Counted from the stretch's first letter, positions 21,114 to 29,788 are shown. The stretch: DNA of 64,000 nucleotides from Bemisia tabaci (GCF_918797505.1 NC_092793.1:71419660-71483659); one strand, 5' to 3'. Notes: generated by a model from the sequence alone, not told the origin. Translations and numbers: made by a program.

Positions 21114-23479
21114 CTCCGGTAAAAATTTTAGCTTGAGGATACGTTTGGTTTTGGACAGTGGCGTGGCGTGGATTGCGATGTATCGATTCTCATGCCATTT
21201 AAAGCTTTGGTAAAGAATCGATTATTAAGGTGTTCGCTGCGAACACCCTGTCTATCGATCCTTTTTCATAGGTTTAAATGGCATGACAATCGATACATCG
21301 CAATTCACGCCACGCCATTGGTTTTGGAGCTACAGCGTTGCAAAGTTTGCATGTTTGAGTCTTAAAAATCTTCATATTTTTGAAGAATTTCTTCCAAAAG
21401 CCAATTTCAAAGTAATGTCAGTAACAAGTAATGTAAGTTTTAAACATGACGCGTAACTGAAAAATTATAAGAAAATCCGTAGTAAAAGTTTCAAATTGTG
21501 GATGAGCCGTTAATAGCAGTACAACGTTGCAAAAATTACATTCTTGTCCTTTAAAAATACCCATTTTTTATAGTTTTGTATATTGTAGCAGTATTTGAGA
21601 CATAAAATATACAATTAGAGATACTCGCAGACTCATAGTAAAATTTATATCAGTATACGATAATTTTAGGCAATGCAGCGTTGCAAAGTTTAGACGTATA
21701 GCATAGATTTAATCAGTATACGATAATTTTGGGCAATACAGCGTTGCAAAGTTTACATCTTTCATCTATGAAAATGTCTACTTTTTCTTGTTATTGTATT
21801 GGAGACAAGATACAATATGTGTCAATGGTTAATAGTGTGAAGCGAAATGTGGAGGCTTTATGTTGATCCTGGGTGACAATTGCATTAAAATAACATCGTT
21901 GCAAATTTTATCTGCTTTTCTTTTAACATTCGATTGTATAAAATTAGTTAAAAATAAGGATACTTCCAATAGTTATTTTACTTTAAAATGTAATTCCAGA
22001 GGATTTTTGGAATACAATGGATGATTCAGCATCAGCGTTGCTTTCAAGATCTGAAATATTCTGCCTAGACTTAGTTGCAAATTCAACCTTTTTTAGGTGT
22101 AATGAAGAAACTAACATAGAATATGGAGGCGTTTGGGTTTTTTTAAGTAGAAATAAATCTTGATACAGACGATACATTCATTATGCCTTAAAAAACTGAG
22201 TATGTTGAACGTAAGAATGGAAGATTTTGAAAATATTAAAGAAAAAAAAAAGAAAAAAAAATGCAAAGTAAATTAAATGAACGAAAAATAATAAATACAC
22301 CAACAAAACAATAAAATATAATTTAAAACCTAAATAGAATATTTAAATCACTGTTGCGTTAATGTATAAAAAACCCAGACGCCTCCTTAAGAGAGAATTT
22401 TAAAATTATTTAAATATGACTTTTGGAGGGTGAAAGTTTAAAATTGGCATCATGTTGAGGCGTTTTCTATAGATTTGAAGGCAAGACAGGACTGATACTG
22501 AAGCATCACATGAATAAAATATTTTGAAGGAAGAAGATAAAAAACTATAAAAAATACAAAAATAAAAAAAAATGAAAAATAATGTACGGTAGAAAGTCAT
22601 ATAAAAATGAAAGAAAAAAATGTCAATGTAAATAAAAAAATAAGCAAAATCAAATAACTACCTACTGGAAGCATCTTTATTTTAAAATCTTCTATTATTT
22701 ATTGCTTGGAGAGAATTGTGAATAAACTTGGCGAAAGTATTATTGCAAAAACCAATTGTCACTTGGAACAGACATCAGACCTTGATATTTTGGATTGATA
22801 TGAGGGATGATACCCATTGATTTTATCTTAAACTGGAAAAAAAAATTTTAAAAAAAAATCATATTTCGTTGAGTTCAAAATTGTAAGCTTGGCAACGCTG
22901 TATCACTACAAATCAATCTTACATCTGCAGATAACGTTAATGGTTTATTTCATAAAAAAAAAAACCAAAAAAAAACCAAAAAAAACAAAAAACAAACAAA
23001 CACTGAACTTAAAATTAAAAACATTTTTAAAGCTTATATACATAAATTTGGCAACGCTGTATCGTTAAATCTATACTTACACTCGCGGTAAAACTTTTAC
23101 ACAAGACTAATCTTATCATAGAATTTCAGCTAAACCACATTATCATACCTTTAGGTGGTCAATAAGTTCGTTTTTTAATTCAAAAACGGAACAAAATGAG
23201 CATTTTTATGGGTCTGTGATGTCAAGTTTGCAACGTTGTATCAACAGAATTAACAGCATTAACGTAGAAAAATTATTTATTATTAACGTATTTTTTTAGA
23301 AAAATGTACACTGACTGTTGATAAAATGTCTCAAAATATCATGAAACATCCAATGACAGTTGTTTACAGAAAGTAAGATACTTGATAATACGATAATCTT
23401 TAAAGCTTAAATATGGAAACTTGTCAACGCTGTATTTCTAAAACCAGACGTATCCTCAAGCTAAGATTTTTACTGGAGA
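21114..23479. mobile_element. Non-autonomous DNA element with arrayed subterminal repeats
   Basis: The ends CTCCGGTAAAAATTTTAGC and TTGAGGATACGT are mirrored by ACGTATCCTCAAGCTAAG and TTTTTACTGGAG. Inside, the motif ACAGCGTTGCAAAGTTT recurs at about 21,332, 21,522, 21,666, 21,736 and 21,895. It returns inverted (GGCAACGCTGTA and variants) at about 22,893, 23,047, 23,226 and 23,425. The core is very A-rich and codes for nothing. Such mirrored subterminal arrays are usually transposase-binding sites. An inner inverted pair (GGAGGCGTTTGGGTTTTTT at 22,126 and its mirror ending at 22,386) may be another insertion. Confidence 0.7.
21156..21320. mobile_element. hAT-like MITE, CAGTGGCGTGGCGTG, with 8-bp TSD
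   Basis: 165 bp with ends CAGTGGCGTGGCGTG and CACGCCACGCCATTG, flanked by the perfect direct repeat GTTTTGGA (21,148-21,155 and 21,321-21,328). Most of its length is palindromic. It interrupts the left end of the 21,114-23,479 element, so it is the younger insertion. Confidence 0.85.
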
Positions 23480-23720
23480 CATGGGTCATCATAGAGCAAA
23501 GTAACAATATGTAACAATTTTGGATGATTATTCATGAATTTCCAGAGTGCCTCGTGTCTTTGGAAGAATTTTTGACGAGCCGGGGTCTAAAAGTGCGTCG
23601 TGGTGGAAATTAACTGTTAAACCTTGTTAGGTTATCGACTGCTTTACTTCCTTCTTGCCTTCAATCTGGTGAAGATTGAGCAGAGAGCGCCGAGAGCGGT
23701 CTGAGTCAACGTTACTTAAT

Positions 23721-23861
23721 TTGAACTAAATTTTGCAATTCGGAGCTACAATTTCTGGCTCATCTATAAAAACACTTATGTGCATATGATACTATGAGTA
23801 CTTACGTTGTTTCTAAACTTGAGACACAAATTTTAGTGCTCAATTGCAAAATGCAGTCCAT
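23721..23861. mobile_element. Palindromic MITE, TGGACTGCATTTTGCAA family copy 3
   Basis: TTTTGCAATTCGGAGCTACA and TTTCTGGCTC are mirrored with more decay by TTTTAGTGCTCAATTGC and AAAATGCAGTCCA. Confidence 0.65.
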
Positions 23862-24153
23862 TTGTGTGTGGATCTGTGTAAAAAGAGCCTCTCCTCCGGG
23901 AGAAAATTGTTCTTAACTTTTTGCGAACACATGAACAACATTTTTCTACAACCTAGGAATTTTTGTCTTCAAGCTTCACGACAGTTTTTGAGATTTAGGA
24001 TCAAATTTCCTGAGTAAAGGAATTTTGTCCTCAGAAAGATAGGTCTCTTCTTACAGATCTGGTCACTGGTAAAAGGGGCCCGGCATATTGTTATGAAAGG
24101 TAGCTTCCACATGAATAATAAGTTTTCCTCCGCTCCAATAGCCTCCAGACTCA

Positions 24154-24297
24154 TTTGGACCACATTTTGCAATTGGGAACTATAATTTCTGACTCAGTTT
24201 AGAAATAACTTATGAGCCATTAGTTTCCCGATGCACGAAAGTGTTTTTAAGGATGAGCCAGAAATTTTAGTTCCTAATTGCAAAATGTAGTCCATTT
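24154..24297. mobile_element. Palindromic MITE, TGGACTGCATTTTGCAA family copy 4
   Basis: TTTGGACCACATTTTGCAAT is mirrored by ATTGCAAAATGTAGTCCA. Interior as in the other copies. Confidence 0.75.
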
Positions 24298-24408
24298 AAC
24301 CCTCGTCTGTCACATATAAGTAGAACTGACCAGACGTTTAAATGTAAAACTTGTCTCCCGTACGAAGGAATGTAACTCCATTCCAAGGTCACCAAATTGA
24401 CTCAAACA

Positions 24409-24473
24409 ATTAATTTATTTTACAAAGTTATGCCTGTGCAATTTTCAGGCACAACTTTGTAAAACAAATTAAT
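24409..24473. repeat. Compact 65-nt hairpin (pre-miRNA-like or tiny MITE)
   Basis: A 28-base arm beginning ATTAATTTATTTTACAAAG pairs with the arm ending CTTTGTAAAACAAATTAAT around a 9-base loop, with only two mismatched positions. Part of the motif (GTGCCTGTGTAATTTT) is repeated just downstream. Confidence 0.45.
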
Positions 24474-25144
24474 GAAAATGTGCCTGTGTAATTTTTATTT
24501 TAATTTTGCATGAAATCTCGGGGAAAATTATCAATGAAATTTCCAGTTAGGAAAGTTCAAGATCCTCCTACTTAATATGCAATTTGCGAGGGGACATTTG
24601 GCAACATTGAAATGAAGTTACGTTCTTTCACGCGGGAAAACGATGAGCTCTCTTAAGTTTAGTTTTACTGTGCCGAGGCAAGTGAACCACCAAAACTTTC
24701 ATTATTGCTATACTAGAGGTTGTTTTGCAAAACGAAAAAAATTCCGCCTGAGGTTACTGTTTTACGACTAATATTTAGAATCTGTCTTGGTCAATTTTGC
24801 TCTTTCAATGATAATTTGTATTGAAAGTGTTAATTTACAACATTATAGTAGTAGTTTTTGTGTAATTTTTGGTTTGTTGGGTAGCCAGTGCTATGGGTTA
24901 AAATAAACTGTTAGCTCACGTTAACTTGAAATTCAGGAACTTAATAGTCGAAGCTTTTCGGCCTCAGCCGTCGTCAGGACTTAGCAAAAAGCACAGTTTG
25001 AGACAATAAATGATTAATTTTGATTAATATCAGTTCATACATATGATGAACGAGTGTGTTTCGGTGTAGATGTGTTTCATTGAGTTTTTTATTGATTCAA
25101 CGATATTTCTACCGGAATAAATGATGAAAAATGGACGGCTCGTG

Positions 25145-25309
25145 CAGTGGCGTGGCGTGCTTTGCGATATATCGGTTTATCGGCCATTTAAACCTATGGA
25201 AAAGGATCGATAAACAGGGTGTTCGTAGCGAACACCTTAATAATCGATTTTTTACCATGGATTTAAATGGCATAACAATCGATACATCGCAATTCACGCC
25301 ACGCCACTG
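25145..25309. mobile_element. hAT-like MITE, CAGTGGCGTGGCGTG family copy 2
   Basis: Ends CAGTGGCGTGGCGTG and CACGCCACGCCACTG, in the opposite orientation to 21,156. The flanks GGCTCGTG and GGATCGCG match at 6 of 8 positions, consistent with an aged 8-bp duplication. Confidence 0.8.
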
Positions 25310-25616
25310 GGATCGCGAGTTCTTCTGTCCTCAGGACTTTTGTCTAGGAATGAGATTCTTGATTATAAATAAGATGTTCAACATTTTTCTACTGCTCACC
25401 ATTTTGAGACTTTTCCTAACTTCGAATGAAGTGACCGAATCACTTCCTTCGTCAATTCTCTGTCTCGGTGACGGAGTATGCGTTTGTCTTCTGAAGCACT
25501 GTCAGAAGTCTATTACTGGCTACTAGATTCCCTGGGGATCAAATAGACTATATTCTACGATAAAAAAAACTACCATTTACGGCTCATTCGTGAAAGTACC
25601 TCTTCGTATAGGGTAA

Positions 25617-26056
25617 AATCAAAGTTTGAGGAGAGGGAGAAGAATAGAAATAGGAGGAAGAAGATAAGAGAAAGAACAGGAAGAAAAGAGAGAAGAGAGG
25701 AGAGAAAAGGAGAGACATGGGAGAAGAAGAAGAGAAGAATAGAGAGAACATAAAAGAGAATAAAATAGTGAAAGCACACAGTAAAACAGTGAGAGGGAAA
25801 GCGAGAAGGAAATTGAGAAGGAAAGCGAAAAGGAAATTGAGAAGGAAAGCGAGAAGGAAAGCGAGAAGGAAAGCGAGAAGGAAAGCGAGGAAAAGCGAGA
25901 AGAAACGTGAGAAGAAAATCGAGGGGAAAAGCGAGAAGGAAAGCGAGAAGGAAAGCAAGAGGAAAAGCGAGAAGAAAAGTGAGAAGAAATTCGAGAGGAA
26001 AAGCGAGAAGAAAAGTGAGAAGAAATTCGAGAGGAAACGTGAGAAGAGAGAGAAAA
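25617..26056 (+). repeat. Polypurine microsatellite (GAGAAGGAAAGC)n
   Basis: About 440 bp, nearly all purine on the plus strand, with a 10-12 bp unit such as GAGAAGGAAAGC. The long lysine/arginine or serine/phenylalanine frames across it are artefacts of the repeat. It stops exactly where the P1 strand of the first ribozyme begins. Confidence 0.85.
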
Positions 26057-26123
26057 GGGTCTGGTGCCGGAGCCTCCTCGTGGTGGACCTGGGGCGGGTC
26101 TCTGACCCGTGCCAAACGCCGGC
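26057..26123 (+). ncRNA. HDV-like self-cleaving ribozyme, copy 1
   Basis: Folds as the nested double pseudoknot of HDV-like ribozymes. P1 is GGGTCTG (26,057-26,063) with TGGACCT (26,084-26,090), seven pairs of which three are G-U wobbles. P2 is GCCGG (26,066-26,070) with CCGGC (26,119-26,123). P3/L3 is CCTCCTCGTGG (26,073-26,083). P4 is CGGGT/ACCCG (26,095-26,109). J4/2 is GCCAAAC, carrying the expected catalytic cytosine. Copy 2 at 27,268 keeps the L3 core and spacing but has different, still paired, P1, P2 and P4. Known relatives sit at the 5' end of insect non-LTR retrotransposons such as R2 and RTE and cleave just before P1, here before G26,057. Activity is inferred. Confidence 0.8.
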
Positions 26124-26161
26124 AAACTGTTGTGATTCTGCACCCTCCCTCGCCTCTGGTT

Positions 26162-26210
26162 GTTAGCCCATATCTCTTCACACATCGTAACGAGCAATTT
26201 AGGATCAAGC
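26162..26210 (+). ncRNA. Stem-loop motif GTTAGCCCATATC, unit 1 of 5
   Basis: GTTAGCCCATATC is followed by a variable loop and GGATCAAGC. The ATC/GAT closing pairs are kept and the loop is the longest of the five. No family recognised. Confidence 0.5.
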
Positions 26211-26238
26211 GCATCCTTGGTACGTTATTACCTTGGTT

Positions 26239-26278
26239 GTTAGCCCATATCCCTAATACGCTCGGGCATGGATCAACC
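26239..26278 (+). ncRNA. Stem-loop motif GTTAGCCCATATC, unit 2 of 5
   Basis: GTTAGCCCATATCC ... GGATCAACC, with an outer GGTTG/CAACC stem. A strong hairpin CCCTGCT/AGCAGGG follows at 26,291-26,312. The 40 bases CCTTGGTACGTTATTACC to CCATATCCCT around its start recur at unit 4, 153 bp downstream. Confidence 0.55.
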
Positions 26279-26329
26279 ACTTCCTCGGTGCCCTGCTTCG
26301 CGCGCAGCAGGGCTGTTTACACCTTGGAT

Positions 26330-26363
26330 GTTAGGCCATATCCATTGCAGCCTTGGATCAAGC
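26330..26363 (+). ncRNA. Stem-loop motif GTTAGGCCATATC, unit 3 of 5
   Basis: GTTAGGCCATATCCA ... TGGATCAAGC; the ATCCA/TGGAT stem closes a 9-base loop. Confidence 0.55.
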
Positions 26364-26391
26364 GGAACCTTGGTACGTTATTACCTTGGTT

Positions 26392-26428
26392 GTTAGCCCA
26401 TATCCCTGGTTTACGGAAGAGATCAAGC
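26392..26428 (+). ncRNA. Stem-loop motif GTTAGCCCATATC, unit 4 of 5
   Basis: GTTAGCCCATATCC ... GATCAAGCGG, with an outer GGTT/AACC pairing. The upstream 40 bases duplicate those before unit 2. Confidence 0.55.
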
Positions 26429-26467
26429 GGAACCTTAGGAACATGAGGGGAACGATGATCTTCAGAG

Positions 26468-26536
26468 GACCACTGATAGTAGTTAGGCCATATCCTTGAA
26501 CCGCGAGGTGCAAGGATCAACCGGTACACAGTGGTC
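26468..26536 (+). ncRNA. Stem-loop motif GTTAGGCCATATC, unit 5 of 5, inside an outer stem
   Basis: The motif at 26,482-26,522 (GTTAGGCCATATCCTTG ... CAAGGATCAACC) folds into a 7-bp ATCCTTG/CAAGGAT helix. A three-pair ACC/GGT helix capped by a GCGA tetraloop tops it. The whole is enclosed by an 8-bp GACCACTG/CAGTGGTC stem. It is the clearest fold of the five. Confidence 0.6.
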
Positions 26537-27109
26537 TGAAAATCCCGATCTGTGACCGACTTTGCGCGATTCGCCAGTGACCAATTGCAGGGGTGACCGA
26601 TCGAAGCCTGGCGATCCTGTTCTGGTCAACCTCCGGTATCTGCCGATGCTTGCGCATTAAGTCTAAAGCCGTCATCCCCCCCGGGACACTTTAGACCAGG
26701 CAAAGTCGGAACCGGAGGGTCGGACGCCTCTCAAACGGGCTGGTGGTTGGGGCGATGTTGCAGATTGAAGTAGGTTTTGATGCAGGACGAGCCGAATACT
26801 TCACGAGAGTCCCGGGGTCTCGTGGCTCAGGGTATTCTGTTTGACCTGGGCCGAACAAGCCGGACAAAGTTTCAGCAATCTCTATCTCTGTAGAGAGTAT
26901 CCAGCTACGAGTTTGTTGTCTCACTGCTGGATCGCACGGTGGTAGAGGAGTTCCCTGCATTCGGTCATTGGCGAATTGTTCACTGTTGTGAGTGAGGGTG
27001 CGCCCAGAACGCCAACCCAACTCTTCATGGCATGAGATCTTTAATAATTATTAAATTTTAAAAAAAAAAAAATTAAAAATAAGGTTATCCTTATTAAATC
27101 TCACTAACA

Positions 27110-27136
27110 ACAAAGGCATGAGCCCCATGCCTTTGT
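27110..27136 (+). terminator. Perfect 11-bp hairpin followed by T-rich DNA
   Basis: ACAAAGGCATG / CATGCCTTTGT around the loop AGCCC, then TCTTTT. It lies just after the A-rich tail of the ribozyme-headed unit, so it may be a 3' structure or a Pol III-type stop. Function is inferred. Confidence 0.35.
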
Positions 27137-27267
27137 CTTTTAAATTTCTTCTCCATTTTTCAAAATTTCTTCTCCATTTTTTCAAAATTTCTTCAAAATT
27201 TCTTCAAAATTTTGAATTTCAAATTAACGTATGCCATGGGAGTTGTAAGTTGGACGGTGGAAGCGTG

Positions 27268-27337
27268 CCGTCTGATGTCGGTTCCTCCTCGTGGTGGACG
27301 GTGGAAACGAGGGTTTCACCCTCGGCTAAACGCCGAC
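27268..27337 (+). ncRNA. HDV-like self-cleaving ribozyme, copy 2
   Basis: P1 is CCGTCTG (27,268-27,274) with TGGACGG (27,295-27,301). P2 is GTCGG (27,277-27,281) with CCGAC (27,333-27,337). P3/L3 is CCTCCTCGTGG (27,284-27,294), identical to copy 1. P4 is CGAGGG/CCCTCG (27,308-27,324). J4/2 is GCTAAAC with the expected cytosine at 27,326. The P1-to-P1' offset (27 bases) equals that of copy 1. An upstream TGGACGGTGG at 27,251-27,260 could compete for P1, a possible off-state. Cleavage is predicted before C27,268. Confidence 0.82.
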
Positions 27338-27420
27338 AAAATTGGTGCTAGTTTTGGTAGTAATACACAGGGGTCGATACTTCAGTCTATTTGATGTTTC
27401 ATGACCCCTGGTAGCACCTT
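27338..27420 (+). mobile_element. Short remnant downstream of ribozyme 2
   Basis: GGTGCTAG ... TAGCACC and CAGGGGTC ... GACCCCTG inverted pairs close a hairpin over the 70-odd bases after the ribozyme. It is probably a 5'-truncated-in-body copy of a ribozyme-headed element. A MITE starts right after it. Confidence 0.35.
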
Positions 27421-27430
27421 CTTCAGATGA

Positions 27431-27572
27431 ATAGGACTGCATTTTGCAATTTGGAGCTATAAATTCTGGATCATCTGAAAAAACACTTATGTGCATAGGG
27501 AAACTAATGTCACATATGTCATTTTTAAACCAGGCTAGAATTTATAGTTCCAAATTGAAAAATGTAGTCCAA
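27431..27572. mobile_element. Palindromic MITE, TGGACTGCATTTTGCAA family copy 5
   Basis: ATAGGACTGCATTTTGCAAT..GGAGCTATAAATTCTGG is mirrored by CTAGAATTTATAGTTCC and AAAAATGTAGTCCAAT. Confidence 0.75.
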
Positions 27573-27883
27573 TACATCTTTGACTTATAGTTTTTGACCA
27601 TTCTCACGATTTCTATAACTTATTCATTCATCTTATTGATTTCTATAATATATTTCGGGAGACAAATAATTATATGCCTAGAAAAAACACAGATGATTAA
27701 CAAATAAAATATCAGAACACATGAATTAGAGCATCTTAGCTTTTTCATCAATACGATTTTGATTTTGGGGCTAAAATGCTCCTTTCTCAGATATAATTTT
27801 AGAAGTTTTGCAGTGACGAGCGTCCAAAGATTTGCCATTGATTTTGCGTAGAAATAATTTATCAATTGATCGAGATTTAATCT

Positions 27884-28010
27884 GTTGGAGAAGAGGAGGA
27901 AGAGAAAGATAAAGTAGTAGAGAGAGAGGAGCAGAAAAAAAGAGAGAAGAAAAGAAGGTAAGGAAAATGAAGGAGGAGAGAGAGGAGAAAAATGAGGAGA
28001 AAGGTGTAAT
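27884..28010 (+). repeat. Polypurine (GA-rich) tract
   Basis: About 125 bp of AGAGGAGGAAGAGAAAG-like sequence, almost free of pyrimidines. It is a minus-strand Ser/Leu frame artefact, not a gene. Confidence 0.7.
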
Positions 28011-28410
28011 ATTGTGTTAAAGCTATCAAACAATCATGAATATAAAACATTTTATCGGGAAGTTATCCTGCCATCCATGAAACACTACTGGAACATGTGT
28101 CGTTGAATATAGACCCTTCTTTCGTGACGATTATTGGTGCACTTCAATCATGTTTTTTTTGTTTATTTTTTTTTTACGGTACAAAACCCAGATTGATAGA
28201 ACCAACCAAGTTTACACAGCCGCACTAACATAAGATTTTGACGTTGCCAAATTTCTCCGATAAAATATTCATTTTTGAGGGAAGCTATGGGAGAGTGTCA
28301 CGCATTGTGAAGTCACTGAAATCCATACAGAACAGAAACATCTTGAATCGGTCCAATGTCCATTTTTCAGAGCGCATGGAGAGCACCCAATGGGAGGGTG
28401 GATGGATGTA

Positions 28411-28672
28411 ATTAGACTGCGTTAAGCAGAGTGGAACCAAGCCACATTAACTATTACCAAACTGAATTAGGCAATTTCATTTTTTACATGTAAATGGTCG
28501 TATGGATTATTGTGCAAATAGTGAATTTCCTGCATAATACGAAACAAAATACTCAAAATTTTCATAGGAATCCGCACAAACATTTTCTTCAAAAAATTGA
28601 ATTACCCAGTTTTTATAAATAGCTGATGTGGCTTGTTTTCTTTCTGCTTAACGTGGTCCATTTCACATTGTC
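28411..28672. mobile_element. MITE, GACTGCGTTAAGCAG ends
   Basis: AGACTGCGTTAAGCAGAGTG and GAACCAAGCCACATTAAC are mirrored by GCTGATGTGGCTTG and TTCTGCTTAACGTGGTCC. The same family sits inside the nest at 51,813-52,061. Confidence 0.7.
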
Positions 28673-28723
28673 CCGAAACTGCAAGAGAGAAACCCCCGCC
28701 CACAGTTAGGCAGGTAGGTGTAA

Positions 28724-28836
28724 CAATAACGAGCGCCTTCAAATACAGATGCATACAACTATTCATACTCCGAATACAACTATTCGTACTCAATGGACGT
28801 CCGTGTTGCATACGACTAAATTGAAGGCGCTCAAAT
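28724..28836. mobile_element. Small palindromic repeat, GAGCGCCTTCAA ends
   Basis: GAGCGCCTTCAA is mirrored by TTGAAGGCGCTC. The interior repeats ACAACTATTC. Fragments of the family occur at 45,725-45,765, 48,588-48,650 and 56,088-56,145. Confidence 0.6.
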
Positions 28837-29168
28837 TATCCTAGCCCTCCGTTCTCGTCGTCGTGGTAGTCTTAAGAAGTACACACTATGCAGTTACTAT
28901 CGTATATTATTACATGTAAACAGTTGTCCGGGTTTGGATTTGATTTGGACCGTAAGTGCCTTTTTTGTGGATAAAACAAAACCTGATACTCAGTGGACAG
29001 CATTATTGCAAGTCTCTGGCGATCCTATAAATGAGGGACTTCGTTCCGGAAATGGGTTAATTTTCAGCATTATGCTATTCTAATAAAATTTCAGTCGAAT
29101 TTTTATCTTTGAAATCGGCGTGAAAGTACATATTTGTATCTTCTTTTAATTCAATAATTTTTCTTTCA

Positions 29169-29742
29169 ATGGACCACTAGACAAGGTACGAATTTAAGCG
29201 ATCTGATACATGCTTCTTAACCAGAATTTCACGTGGAAAACGATTCACACAACGAAAATTACGGAAACCAACTCCTAACGAAGATATTAACGTTTTTATT
29301 TCACATTGGTTACGAGGAATTTGAGCTGCCCGCTCTCAAGAAACTCAAAGCTCTACCAAAGCTCAAAGCTCAAGGCTCTGTCAAATCGCGCACTACAACG
29401 GTTTCAGCAATCTTCTCAATCGAGCAATGTTCATTTCCCACCATATGTTTTTCAAACTATAAGTAATTTGCTACTGCTGAGCCAAAGCAGTGTCAAGTTT
29501 GAGGTTGCCAGATGTTTTCATCGCAGAGATGTTCATGATAACGTTTGCGAGCGGTGTGAATCATGTAGAGCATTGAGTTTTCATGAGCGGGTGGTTTGAA
29601 TTCACGCATCAAGAATCATTAAATATCTTCGTCAAAAGTTGATTTTGGTCATTTTCGTTGTGCGCATCGTGTTCTACGTGAAATTTTGGTTGAGTAGCAT
29701 GTATCAGAACGCTGAAATTCGTACCTTGTCTAGTGGTCCATT
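29169..29742. mobile_element. MITE, AATGGACCACTAGACAAGG ends
   Basis: AATGGACCACTAGACAAGGT with ACGAATTT is mirrored by AATTCGTACC and TTGTCTAGTGGTCCATT. The inverted arms extend about 100 bp inward (CTGATACATGCT, TTTCACGTGGAAAACG and mirrors). It lies immediately beyond Beat exon 29,789. I recall this end from whitefly sequence. Confidence 0.75.
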
Positions 29743-29788
29743 GTAGTAATTATACTTTCAAAAGTATAAGAAGACTCGCAAAACTTAC

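Larger units (their letters stand above)
26057..27267 (+). mobile_element. Ribozyme-headed, GC-rich non-coding unit (about 1.2 kb)
   Basis: The sequence from ribozyme 1 to the base before ribozyme 2 is far more GC-rich than its surroundings as far as 27,040. It then ends with an A-rich tail (27,057-27,080), two hairpins (27,077-27,094 and 27,110-27,136) and a TTTCTTCAAAA microsatellite. It has no reverse transcriptase or other recognisable protein. Likeliest reading: a non-autonomous retroelement (SINE-like, or a retrozyme-like unit) whose 5' end is released by the ribozyme, followed head to tail by a second, truncated copy. Insertion duplications were not confirmed. Confidence 0.5.
3704..29788 (-). 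other. Beat intron between Ig1 and Ig2 (about 26.1 kb)
   Basis: Bounded by a GTAAGT donor at 29,788-29,783 and a TTGTTTCAG acceptor ending at 3,704. It holds the HDV-like ribozymes, the mariner palindrome, the element with subterminal repeats, and a possible nested gene start on the opposite strand. Confidence 0.85.

Noticed and set aside
24945..24990. GTCGAAGCTTTTCGGCCTCAG, resembling the tail of some Penelope-like elements
   Set aside because: Only about 45 bp; no reverse transcriptase or further similarity nearby.
26213..26236. Resemblance of GGTACGTTATTACC to loop B of the hairpin ribozyme
   Set aside because: The partner loop A and the required second strand are absent; the similarity is too short.
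25570..26280. Long frames of up to 236 codons
   Set aside because: They are made by the GAGAAGGAAAGC microsatellite and the ribozyme region; the amino-acid composition is pure repeat.
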